Position numbers and translations under genes: made by a program. Under the pieces are notes generated by a model. That model was not told where the DNA came from, did no database searches, and worked only from the letters and a program-made list of their open reading frames with translations. This document shows, piece after piece, positions 17,288 to 24,753 of a stretch of DNA of 42,675 nucleotides (positions within the stretch are counted from its first letter, which is position 1; every line of letters starts with the position of its first letter). The stretch comes from Paraburkholderia madseniana. Its GTDB lineage: Bacteria > Pseudomonadota > Gammaproteobacteria > Burkholderiales > Burkholderiaceae. The stretch is taken from NCBI RefSeq assembly GCF_009690905.1, contig NZ_VOSW01000080.1, positions 1 to 42,675 of the forward strand, read 5' to 3'.

Positions 17288-18853
17288 CTAGGTGCAGGAC
17301 TTCTTGGTCGGGTCCACTGCGTTGCAAATGTGGACCTCGGTCATCAAGCCGCCAAAGTTCTCCTGGTCGTTGGCCAGGTGATCGAGATTCGGCGTGTACA
17401 GGTAATAGATCGCACCCGGCTTATATTTCGTCGTGTCGCTGGCGTCGAGGATCACATCGATCGATTCGCCGCCCCCCAACGTGATCGAGTTCGTGTTGTA
17501 GGTCAGGTCGTTGCCGGACATGTCGCGCAGCAAGCGGGCGTTGACACCGACTACGTGCATCGGAATGCCCAGCGACGCCAGCGTCTGAAACTCAGTGACG
17601 TCCAGATCCGAGATCCGCAGCAGCGCCCTGCCGCCCGCCGGAATGTTGATCAGCGTCGGCAGCGGTTGCGAAAAGTGCGGTGTGCCGTCGGCGACCTGTG
17701 TCGACAGCGGGTTCGGATTCACGGTGTCCGGGTAGCTGCGTCCGTTCAACATGAAGAGCTTGTCCTTCATGTCGGTGAACGGCTCCGGATTGAACGTCAT
17801 GCCGATGAAGTGGAAGTTCGGATCGAAGCCGTGTATCTGCACCGGATACTCGACGTCGTAGGCGGTCGAACCGTCGCCGTCGTTGTACGCGTACAGCGTC
17901 GGCGTACCGCTCTTATTGTTCAAGTGGGCCACGCCGTTCGCCGGCGGCAGCGGTGTCGTGCACAGAATGTCGTTGCCACACGCCGTACGCAGATCCTTTT
18001 GCTGCAGCAGCAGCGAGCTATACAGCGACGCACCGCCGGGAACGCGGTTCTGGCGAGGCCGTACGAAGATCTGGCCGACCATGCCCATCTGCAAGTGTTC
18101 GGGCGGTGTGATGTGGCAGTGCCAGAAGTAGGTGCCTGCATCCGGCGCGAGATAGTAGTACGTAAAGCTCGCGCCGATGTTGATCGCCACCGACGCGTCC
18201 GGCACGCCGTCATAAAACGACGATGCGTTCGGGTAGCCGTGGAAGTGCACCGTGTGCCGCTCGAACAGGTCGGGGCGCATGATCATCCCGACGTTCGTCA
18301 GCGTGAGGAAGAACTCGTCGTCCTCGTCGATCGCCATCGTCGGCGCCGGCTCGTTGCCGTTCATCACGCCGATATCCATGATGGGGCGCGGATCGACGTG
18401 GCCGGTCAACTGGCCCGGAGGCACAGATTCCGGATCAGGCACGAGGCCGACCGCACCGTTGTAGGTCGGGTCCGACCTTGGGTCGCCGACGGCGTTGAAC
18501 ACCGAGGCGAACTCGGTGCCGGGAAGACCGGCCTTGATGTCGGCAAGCCCGGACAACGGGCCGAAAGCGAACAGGTAGGTCTGCACGCCGTTCGCCATCG
18601 TGGCGTAACCATCACCGCCCGAGATCTGCTGGCACTTGACCGCGCCGTTGATGACGCCGGTCGACGTGGAGGTCTGTCCCGTGTAGGACGGCCCGGTGTA
18701 GGCGGGCTCCCCCGTACCGGGCGGCAGCGCCGTCGGATGCGCCGGCGTGGTCGGCGGGCATTGCACCCGGAACGACTGGCCGAACGAAGGAACTGCAAAT
18801 AGCAGGAACAGCAGCGCGGCAACACTGCTGTGATAAGCGCGGGTACTGAACAT
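17288..18853 (-). CDS. Multicopper oxidase polypeptide carrying the type 1 copper site and half the trinuclear site
   Basis: A 521-aa exported protein, first in the operon. ATG 18853 was chosen because a GGAGG site and a good signal peptide (about 1-26, PSFGQS) start there; an in-frame ATG 33 bases earlier has neither. Domain 1 holds HTVHFHG (200-206) and FWHCHITPPEHLQMGM (243-258). Cys246, His253 and Met258, with His200, would form type 1 copper, and the HxH pairs would supply four trinuclear ligands. The HCH-to-His spacing is five rather than the usual three. The second half keeps the cupredoxin pattern (IPMHVVGVNARLLRD) but lacks HxH motifs. On its own the protein has only half the trinuclear ligands; the other half is visible in the following 550-aa gene. 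Confidence 0.87.
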   Translation of the reverse strand: MFSTRAYHSSVAALLFLLFAVPSFGQSFRVQCPPTTPAHPTALPPGTGEPAYTGPSYTGQTSTSTGVINGAVKCQQISGGDGYATMANGVQTYLFAFGPLSGLADIKAGLPGTEFASVFNAVGDPRSDPTYNGAVGLVPDPESVPPGQLTGHVDPRPIMDIGVMNGNEPAPTMAIDEDDEFFLTLTNVGMIMRPDLFERHTVHFHGYPNASSFYDGVPDASVAINIGASFTYYYLAPDAGTYFWHCHITPPEHLQMGMVGQIFVRPRQNRVPGGASLYSSLLLQQKDLRTACGNDILCTTPLPPANGVAHLNNKSGTPTLYAYNDGDGSTAYDVEYPVQIHGFDPNFHFIGMTFNPEPFTDMKDKLFMLNGRSYPDTVNPNPLSTQVADGTPHFSQPLPTLINIPAGGRALLRISDLDVTEFQTLASLGIPMHVVGVNARLLRDMSGNDLTYNTNSITLGGGESIDVILDASDTTKYKPGAIYYLYTPNLDHLANDQENFGGLMTEVHICNAVDPTKKSCT

Positions 18854-18992
18854 ATGACCTCCGTCCCAGGGGTCAGCCAGCGCCATACGCGCTGGACGTC
18901 ATGCTCTACTGCGAATGCGGGCTGGTTACGTCGTTACATCAGTCCGTATCTGGATTCTGAACAAGAGCGACGGAGCCTGGGATGGGTCACCC

Positions 18993-19011
18993 CCCTACAC
19001 TTGCAGTAGGG
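18993..19011. promoter_or_regulatory. Inverted repeat, candidate operator for the MCO operon
   Basis: CCCTAC and GTAGGG are separated by seven bases. The dyad lies about 140 bases upstream of the first MCO start. A short, spaced, GC-containing dyad at this distance fits an activator or repressor site; the protein that would bind is unknown. Confidence 0.4.
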
Positions 19012-19126
19012 CAAACCCAGTGACGTTCTTCGGATTGGCCGGCCGGAGTAGGAAAAACGCCGTGCGTCGATCGCGTCTGGCACCTGGCCGGGTTCTCGGC
19101 CAATGCCTGGCGGGTGCATCAGGTCC

Positions 19127-19166
19127 ATTCAATTTCTTTCGATTAGCTTTCGGTGGAAGATTGAAT
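19127..19166. promoter_or_regulatory. ATTCAAT/ATTGAAT spaced inverted repeat
   Basis: Seven-base arms, ATTCAAT at 19127-19133 and ATTGAAT at 19160-19166, flank 26 bases in an otherwise GC-rich region. It lies about 120 bases upstream of the DUF6232-like gene. It may be a regulatory site or a weak stem; nothing further supports it. Confidence 0.25.
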
Positions 19167-19283
19167 ACAGACCGACCTTTCGAGCGGTTCGAGCTTTGGC
19201 GAACTGTGTGAAGACGAGCTTCGGAAATAGTCAACCTCAGATCTGGTACGCTGCGCCCTTTGCTACGGATTGCATTGGACTCG

Positions 19284-19673
19284 ATGGAAACTCCTTTCAA
19301 CGATCGCGGCGTGTCGGTCACGCGTAACGCACTCTCGTCGGCCGGCCAGGTCTTTCCGCTGCGCGACATCGTCGACGTGCAAGTCGTCACCGTGCAGAAG
19401 AACAAAGCGCTGCCGCGTGCGATCTCGCTCGTCGGACTCGTGGGCGTTATTGTCGGCGGGATATTGCGCTCGCCGGTCGGCGTGGTGTGCGGCACGATGC
19501 TGATCGTGGTCGGCTGGCTCACCTGGGCGACCCAGGACATCACGCATCGTCTGATGGTGCAGACCGCGAATGGCCTGCGTGAGGCACTCATGAGCACCGA
19601 TCGCGAGTTCGTCGAGCGCGTCGCCGCGGCCGTGCACGAGGCGCAGGCCGTCACTGCGGCGCCCAAGGCCTGA
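19284..19673 (+). CDS. DUF6232-like small membrane protein
   Basis: A 129-aa protein starting METPFNDRGVSVTRNAL. Two adjacent hydrophobic segments, LVGLVGVIVGGIL (about 50-64) and GVVCGTMLIVVGWLTWA (about 66-85), are flanked by a short N-terminal beta region (QVFPLRDIVDVQVVTVQK) and a C-terminal charged helix. This matches what I recall of the DUF6232 family, membrane proteins of unknown function. ATG 19284 is preferred over an upstream in-frame TTG because the conserved start lies there; the ribosome site is weak. It is transcribed away from the MCO operon and shares its intergenic region, so it could be co-regulated. Confidence 0.7.
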   Translation: METPFNDRGVSVTRNALSSAGQVFPLRDIVDVQVVTVQKNKALPRAISLVGLVGVIVGGILRSPVGVVCGTMLIVVGWLTWATQDITHRLMVQTANGLREALMSTDREFVERVAAAVHEAQAVTAAPKA

Positions 19674-19826
19674 GCAGTCGCCGTCCGCTATACGCCATAC
19701 GCCAGGCGTCGCGCGTTAACACAAAATTGATTCGCGACGCGGCAGCTTTTGCGCGTCGTTGAGGCGCGTGCCGCTAGAGTGGTTGGGTGTCAACAACGCG
19801 CGCCGCCTCGCCGAATCGGCGCAATC

Positions 19827-20171
19827 ATGATGCTCACGTCCGTTGCAACGTCCGAAGTCTCCGTCCCGCGCGCACCGCGCGAATCACGCCTTCCCCGCCG
19901 CACGCATGTCGTCGTTCCGCTTGTGATTATCGACGTCACCGTGCCCGGCACTTCGTCGGCACATGGACGGCGCGCGTTGCATACCGCCCTCGGCGACGAT
20001 CTGCGCCTCTACGTCATGACCGTCGACCAGCAACACGAGCGCGTGACCTTTCGTGTCGAAGTCACCTCGCGCACCCTCGACGACGTGATCAGCCTGCTGA
20101 CAAGCGCCCTCGACCGCGCCACGCTCGGCCGCGCGCAAGCCACCGTGATCCGCCGTCCGCGCGACTATTGA
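19827..20171 (+). CDS. Hypothetical protein
   Basis: A 114-aa protein, not recognised. It begins MMLTSVATSEVSVPRAPRE and has a compact C-terminal part (about 28-114) with VVVPLVIIDVTVPG, DLRLYVMTVDQQHERVTFRVEV and TLDDVISLLTSALDRATLG. This alternates strand and helix as a small alpha/beta domain. No signal peptide or membrane span. Two ATG codons are adjacent at 19827 and 19830, neither with a good ribosome site; in-frame sequence upstream looks non-coding. An FNR-type box overlaps its stop codon. Confidence 0.5.
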   Translation: MMLTSVATSEVSVPRAPRESRLPRRTHVVVPLVIIDVTVPGTSSAHGRRALHTALGDDLRLYVMTVDQQHERVTFRVEVTSRTLDDVISLLTSALDRATLGRAQATVIRRPRDY

Positions 20172-20181
20172 CATAGATCAA
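20168..20181. promoter_or_regulatory. Candidate FNR/ANR box
   Basis: TTGACATAGATCAA matches the FNR/ANR consensus TTGAT-N4-ATCAA at nine of ten positions. It overlaps the stop codon of the 114-aa gene and lies about 255 bases upstream of the lipoprotein gene at 20436, so oxygen-responsive control of that gene is possible. The distance to the start is large and no clear -10 box follows. Confidence 0.35.
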
Positions 20182-20435
20182 TGCTTGCACGGGCGACTTG
20201 CTAGCCGTCCCCCAACCCTTTACACATCTTTGCAATTGCCCACGGGTGGCCGTGTAGAGTCGCCGCTCCTGTTATCGCGTGTTCCCTCCCGCAGGCCCCC
20301 GCAAGCGTCCCGGTTTCCCCGCCCACGCCGCGGCAATCCAGTGAGATTGCCGCCAGTGCTGTTCGAGTAGTCCAACCCACAGCTCACGATGCATCGCCTC
20401 CGCCAGGGACCCGCCTTTTTGCAAAGCGTGATCCT

Positions 20436-21551
20436 ATGTTCCTGTCGTCTCTCGATGCCGCGCGCCGGCATGTCGGTCTTCATTTTCGTTTTCAATTCCG
20501 TCTTCAATTTCGTCGTTCAGCCGCAGCGGCACTGGTTGCAGCCGGCGCGCTCGCCGCACTGACCGGCTGCTCCGTCACCTTCCCCACCCCCACGCCGCCG
20601 GCCCCCAATGCCGCGTTGATCAACGGCGGCAACGACGGCCTGCTGATTCCACTGCATGTGGAGCGTGCCGACGAAGACCACGCACGCCTCGGCCTGCCGG
20701 TCCAGCTCGACGGCAAGCCGGTGTACATGGCGCTCGACACGGGTACGCAAGGTACGCGGGTGTTGAAGTCGGTACTGCCGGGTTCGAACTATGCAAGCGC
20801 CGGCGGCGTGACGTCGTTGTCGTTCGCGAACGGTGTGGAGATTCTCGGCTCGGCCGTGAAGGTGCCGTTCAGCCTCGCCGGCACCACCCCAACGCCGATC
20901 ACCGCGCAAGCGGTGGATGTCATACGCTGCCTGCCAAACGCGCGGAAGTGCGCCGGGATGGACGGCTACACCGGTGAATTCGGCTGGGCGTTTTCCGGCA
21001 TCGTCGGCGTCGGCGCCGCGCAGCCCGACGACAACAGCTACACGCAACCGCTGCGCGCATTGCCCGGCAACATCGGCCAACGCTATCTGGTGCACTCGAA
21101 CTTCACGAAGCCGTACATGGTGTTGAGCCCCTCGAGCACCATTACCAAGGACTACACGATGGTGCCGATGACAATGTCGAAAGACGGCACGGCGCAATGG
21201 CCGCGAGGCTGCGTGAATGTGGGCAACAAGATGACCTTCTGCGCGCCGCTGGTGTTCGCAACCGGCAGCACCGGCATGATCCGCCTCGAAATGGACAAAG
21301 CGCCCAACTGGACCGGTGACGGCGATGTCGGCAATGTGCTCGATCAGGGCAACTATGAGACGGCCATCGGCAGCGGCGCGTGGGTGCACCGTTACGAGAA
21401 GGCGCAAGTCACGATCGTCAAGGCGAAGCCGGACGCTAACCGCATCGTGGTCGGTTTGATGGCTATGCAGAACATCGACGTGCTGTTCGATTTCCCGCGC
21501 GGGCAGTTCGGTTTGTATGCCGCGAAAGAGAGCGAGCGATTCGCCCCGTGA
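20436..21551 (+). CDS. Lipoprotein with pepsin/retropepsin-like DTG motif
   Basis: A 371-aa protein. A long basic N-terminus precedes a hydrophobic stretch and a lipobox LTGC (Cys45), so it is probably an anchored lipoprotein. VYMALDTGTQGTRVL has the Asp101-Thr-Gly of aspartic proteases, and FSGIVGVGAAQ follows at 186-196. A second lobe has LVFATGSTGMIRL, where the expected Asp is Ala275. So the fold looks bilobal and aspartic-protease-like but with only one catalytic Asp. The ribosome site at ATG 20436 is poor, and the unusual Phe/Arg-rich start (HFRFQFRLQFRR) is encoded by a 12-base repeat, so the true start may lie further in. It ends just before a terminator shared with glgP. Function unknown. 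Confidence 0.65.
   Translation: MFLSSLDAARRHVGLHFRFQFRLQFRRSAAAALVAAGALAALTGCSVTFPTPTPPAPNAALINGGNDGLLIPLHVERADEDHARLGLPVQLDGKPVYMALDTGTQGTRVLKSVLPGSNYASAGGVTSLSFANGVEILGSAVKVPFSLAGTTPTPITAQAVDVIRCLPNARKCAGMDGYTGEFGWAFSGIVGVGAAQPDDNSYTQPLRALPGNIGQRYLVHSNFTKPYMVLSPSSTITKDYTMVPMTMSKDGTAQWPRGCVNVGNKMTFCAPLVFATGSTGMIRLEMDKAPNWTGDGDVGNVLDQGNYETAIGSGAWVHRYEKAQVTIVKAKPDANRIVVGLMAMQNIDVLFDFPRGQFGLYAAKESERFAP
20476..20511. repeat. Three copies of a degenerate 12-base tandem repeat inside the lipoprotein leader
   Basis: GTCTTCATTTTC, GTTTTCAATTCC and GTCTTCAATTTC follow each other without gaps and encode alternating aromatic and basic residues before the signal hydrophobic core. The period is a multiple of three, so copy changes would keep frame. 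Confidence 0.6.
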
Positions 21552-21570
21552 TAGTCATCGATCAATAAAG

Positions 21571-21604
21571 AAAGGCCGTGCAAAAAATTCGCACGGCCTT
21601 TTTC
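21571..21604. terminator. Bidirectional Rho-independent terminator
   Basis: Eleven-base arms, AAAGGCCGTGC and GCACGGCCTTT, with a nine-base loop and T-rich flanks on both strands. It lies between the convergent lipoprotein and glgP genes and can serve both. Confidence 0.9.
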
Positions 21605-21638
21605 ATTTGAGCAAGCGCCATACACAAACGCGCCCGCG

Positions 21639-24092
21639 TCACTCCATACTGAGCGGATTCACGTGCCAGATATTGCGCGCATATTCGCCGATGGTGCGGT
21701 CCGACGAAAACTGTCCCATGCCCGCGACGTTCTCGATCGCGCTCTCGGTCCACGCGCGCTTGTCGACGAAACGCGCATCCACTTCGTCCTGCGCTTTCGC
21801 AAACGCGGCGAAATCGGCGAGCACCATATAGTGATCGCCCCAATCCACCAACGTGTGGAAAATGTCCGAAAAGCGCAGCGGATCATCCGGTGAGAAGTAA
21901 CCCGTGCGAATCTGGTCGAGCGCCATGCGCAGTTCCGGATTCTCCTCGTACACTTGCCGCGGCCGGTAGCCGGTGGCGCGCAGGTTGTCCACTTCGTCGG
22001 CGGTATGGCCGAAGATGAAAATGTTCTCTCGTCCCACTGCGTCGCAGATCTCGATGTTCGCGCCGTCCATCGTGCCGATCGTCAACGCACCGTTCAACGC
22101 GAGCTTCATGTTGCCGGTGCCTGACGCTTCGGTGCCGGCCATTGAAATCTGCTCGGACAGATCGGCCGCCGGAATGATCAACTCGGCCACGCTCACGCCG
22201 TAGTTCGGCACGAACACCACCTTGAGACGATCGCCGATCAACGGATCGTGATTGACCTTCTCGCTGACATCGCCAATCAGCTTGATGATCGTCTTCGCCA
22301 TGCGATACGCGGACGCAGCCTTGCCGGCGAACATCACCACGCGCGGTACCCAATCGCGCTCCGGATTCGCGCGAATCTGGTTGTAGCGCACGATCACGTG
22401 CAACACGTTCAGCAACTGCCGCTTGTATTCGTGAATGCGCTTGACCTGAAGGTCGAACAACGCATCGGGATCGAAGTTCAGTTTCGTGTGATGCGCAAGC
22501 CGCTGCACGAGCCGCAGTTTGTTCTGCCGCTTCGCTTCATGAAAGGCGTCGATGAACGCGCTGTCGTTGCGCAGATTGCGCAGTTGCTCCAGCTCGAACA
22601 GATTGCTGCGCCAATGCTTGCCGATCTGCTGATCGATCAGCGACGACAGCGACGGACTCGCCTGCGCCAGCCAGCGCCGCGGCGTGATGCCGTTGGTGAC
22701 GTTAGTGAAGCGGTCCGGATAGATGCGTGCAAAGTCGGCGAAAATATCGCGCGTCATCAGTTGCGAATGCAGCTTCGATACACCGTTCACCTTGTGACTC
22801 GCGACGATCGCCAGATACGCCATCCGCACACGCCGCTGGCCATATTCGTCGACCAGCGAAATGCGGCGGATCATCTCGCCGTCATGTCCCGATTGCTCGC
22901 TGACATGCTTGAGAAAGCCCGCGTTGATCTCGAAGATGATCTCCAGATGCCGCGGCAAAAGACGCGCAAGCATCTCGACGTCCCACGTTTCGAGCGCTTC
23001 GGGCATCAAGGTGTGGTTCGTGTACGAGAAGATCTTCGTGACGTGATGCCACGCCTTGTCCCACGGCTGATGATGAACATCCACCAGCAAACGCATCAGT
23101 TCCGGAATCGCCAGAACCGGGTGCGTGTCGTTCAAATGCACCGCCACCTTTTCGGAAAAGCGACCAAACGTACTGTGCGTGCGCTGATAGCGGCGAATCA
23201 GATCCTGCATGGTCGCCGAGACGAAGAAGTATTCCTGCCGCAGCCGCAGTTCGCGGCCGGCCGGTGTCGAGTCGTCCGGATACAGCAGGCGCGAGACGTT
23301 CTCCGACATGTTCTTCGTATCGACCGCGTTGCGGTAGTCGCCACGATTGAACGCGCCGAGGTCGAGTTCTTCGGTGGCGCGCGCCGACCATAGGCGCAGC
23401 GTATTGGTCGCGTCCGTCGCGTAGCCCGGAATGACGGTGTCATACGCGGTTGCGTTCACATGCTCGGTGTCGATCCACTCCACATGCTCGCCGCGCTGCA
23501 CCGTGCGCCCGCCGAAATGCACCATGTACTTGATCTCGGGCCGCGGAAACTCCCACGGATTGCCCGCGCGCAGCCAGTAGTCCGGCGCTTCGACCTGCTC
23601 GCCGTCGACGATCTCCTGACGGAACATGCCGTATTCGTAACGGATGCCGTAGCCGAAACCCGGAATGCCGAGCGTCGCCATCGAATCGAGAAAACAGGCG
23701 GCGAGCCGCCCGAGGCCGCCGTTGCCGAGGGCCGCGTCCGGCTCGATATTGACCAGCGTCTCCATGTCGACGCCGAGACCCGCGAGCGCTTCCTTCATCT
23801 GATCGTGGATGCCGAGCGCCAGCAACGCGTTCGTAAACGTGCGGCCGATCAGGAATTCCATCGACAGGTAGTAGACGCGTTTGACGTCCTGTTCGTACTG
23901 CAGGCGCGTGGTCTTCATCCAGCGCGCGACCAGCCGGTCGCGCACGGCGAGCGCCGCGGCGTGCAGCCAGTCATGGGGATGAGCGGTGACGGCGTCCTTG
24001 CCGACGCCGTACATCATGCGATTGGAAATTGAGCGCCGTAGCGCGTCGACGGTACTGTTGAGCTGGTCGAAATCCAGATCGACGGCTGTCAT
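21639..24092 (-). CDS. glgP: Glycogen/starch/alpha-glucan phosphorylase
   Basis: An 817-aa cytoplasmic enzyme that phosphorolyses alpha-1,4-glucans to glucose 1-phosphate using PLP. Family blocks are plain: KRVYYLSMEFLIGR near the N-terminus, NGGLGRLAACFLDS, YGIRYEYGMF, HLNDTHPVLAIPELMR, NVTNGITPRRWL, VQRLAHHTKLNFDPDALF and the PLP-lysine region EASGTGNMKLALNGALT, then TMDGANIEI. Length is normal. ATG 24092 is chosen over an in-frame codon 30 bases upstream because GGAGG lies five bases before it. No other glycogen genes are adjacent, so it is a stand-alone gene here. The 661-base gap upstream holds its promoter. Confidence 0.97.
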   Translation of the reverse strand: MTAVDLDFDQLNSTVDALRRSISNRMMYGVGKDAVTAHPHDWLHAAALAVRDRLVARWMKTTRLQYEQDVKRVYYLSMEFLIGRTFTNALLALGIHDQMKEALAGLGVDMETLVNIEPDAALGNGGLGRLAACFLDSMATLGIPGFGYGIRYEYGMFRQEIVDGEQVEAPDYWLRAGNPWEFPRPEIKYMVHFGGRTVQRGEHVEWIDTEHVNATAYDTVIPGYATDATNTLRLWSARATEELDLGAFNRGDYRNAVDTKNMSENVSRLLYPDDSTPAGRELRLRQEYFFVSATMQDLIRRYQRTHSTFGRFSEKVAVHLNDTHPVLAIPELMRLLVDVHHQPWDKAWHHVTKIFSYTNHTLMPEALETWDVEMLARLLPRHLEIIFEINAGFLKHVSEQSGHDGEMIRRISLVDEYGQRRVRMAYLAIVASHKVNGVSKLHSQLMTRDIFADFARIYPDRFTNVTNGITPRRWLAQASPSLSSLIDQQIGKHWRSNLFELEQLRNLRNDSAFIDAFHEAKRQNKLRLVQRLAHHTKLNFDPDALFDLQVKRIHEYKRQLLNVLHVIVRYNQIRANPERDWVPRVVMFAGKAASAYRMAKTIIKLIGDVSEKVNHDPLIGDRLKVVFVPNYGVSVAELIIPAADLSEQISMAGTEASGTGNMKLALNGALTIGTMDGANIEICDAVGRENIFIFGHTADEVDNLRATGYRPRQVYEENPELRMALDQIRTGYFSPDDPLRFSDIFHTLVDWGDHYMVLADFAAFAKAQDEVDARFVDKRAWTESAIENVAGMGQFSSDRTIGEYARNIWHVNPLSME

Positions 24093-24753
24093 CGAAGCCT
24101 CCGGGAAATAACGACGCGACATACGCGAACCGCATAGATGACGGACGGGAGGCGCGGGTCGGTCAGGCGGGTTAACAAACAGAGTACGACATTTTACGGC
24201 GCGCGGACACCGGCGAGCGCGAGCGGGTGTTCATGCACATGCCATGCCCGCCGACATGCGGGGCTTCACGCAATTCGCACGCATTCCGCGCACGCACGCG
24301 GTGCAGAGGCAGTCTGTGCGCGGCACTGGGCGCGTGCATCGGCCCGCAAAACAGGCAAACGACGGCAAGCAATGAAAGCCGACTGCATGGGAGAGGCAGC
24401 ATGATTATCTTTTTCGACGTGTGACGTGGCGATGAATGCGTTGACTGGTTCGATAAGTGGTCAAATCGGAGCGCCTCGTCTGCTGAACTGTTATGCCGGG
24501 CGATATGCGACAACGCTGGGCCACGCCGATTCGAAGACGCCGCGCGGGCTTGACCGTTAGTTGCATTGTGGACGTCCGACCGAGTGCCCCGCCCTGCCGG
24601 CCTCCCAGCACGATTTCCACGTCTCTGTAACAATCACTTCATTCGCCGCGCGCGCCGCTCTGACCGCTGGACTCGGGCCCCGCGCTTCATGCCTCGCAAC
24701 CCTGCCGCCTGCACGCCGCCGCGCTGTCCCTCCGACGCACCCGGCGCTGCGGC
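24093..24753. other. Divergent intergenic region between glgP and the MFS gene
   Basis: About 660 bases with promoters for both flanking genes. A minus-strand frame at 24172-24402 (76 codons, hydrophobic N-terminus, Arg-rich C-terminus) is possible but unsupported. No terminators or RNA genes recognised. Confidence 0.45.

Larger units (their letters stand above)
18854..19283. other. Divergent intergenic region upstream of the MCO operon and the DUF6232-like gene
   Basis: About 430 bases without a gene. It must contain the promoter of the 15-kb minus-strand operon and that of the plus-strand gene. It holds two dyads (18993-19011 and 19127-19166). No confident sigma-70 boxes were found; a weak minus-strand TTGTTC with a TGATGTAAC about 17 bases further is the best candidate. 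Confidence 0.5.

Noticed and set aside
15724..18802. Long plus-strand open frames (586 and 512 codons) opposite the two MCO genes
   Set aside because: Both are Arg-rich antisense frames with no recognisable motif, while the minus strand carries clear copper-binding motifs.
19032..19102. ATTGGCC/GGCCAAT long-range pairing in the divergent region
   Set aside because: Arms are far apart and such short GC-rich complementarity is common by chance in this genome.
22248..23393. 381-codon plus-strand frame opposite glgP
   Set aside because: Antisense to a well-conserved phosphorylase; composition fits a shadow frame.
24172..24402. Small minus-strand frame with a hydrophobic N-terminus (MLPLPCSRLSLLAVVCLF)
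   Set aside because: No proper ribosome site, Arg-rich unstructured C-terminus and no family resemblance. It cannot be excluded but is not supported.
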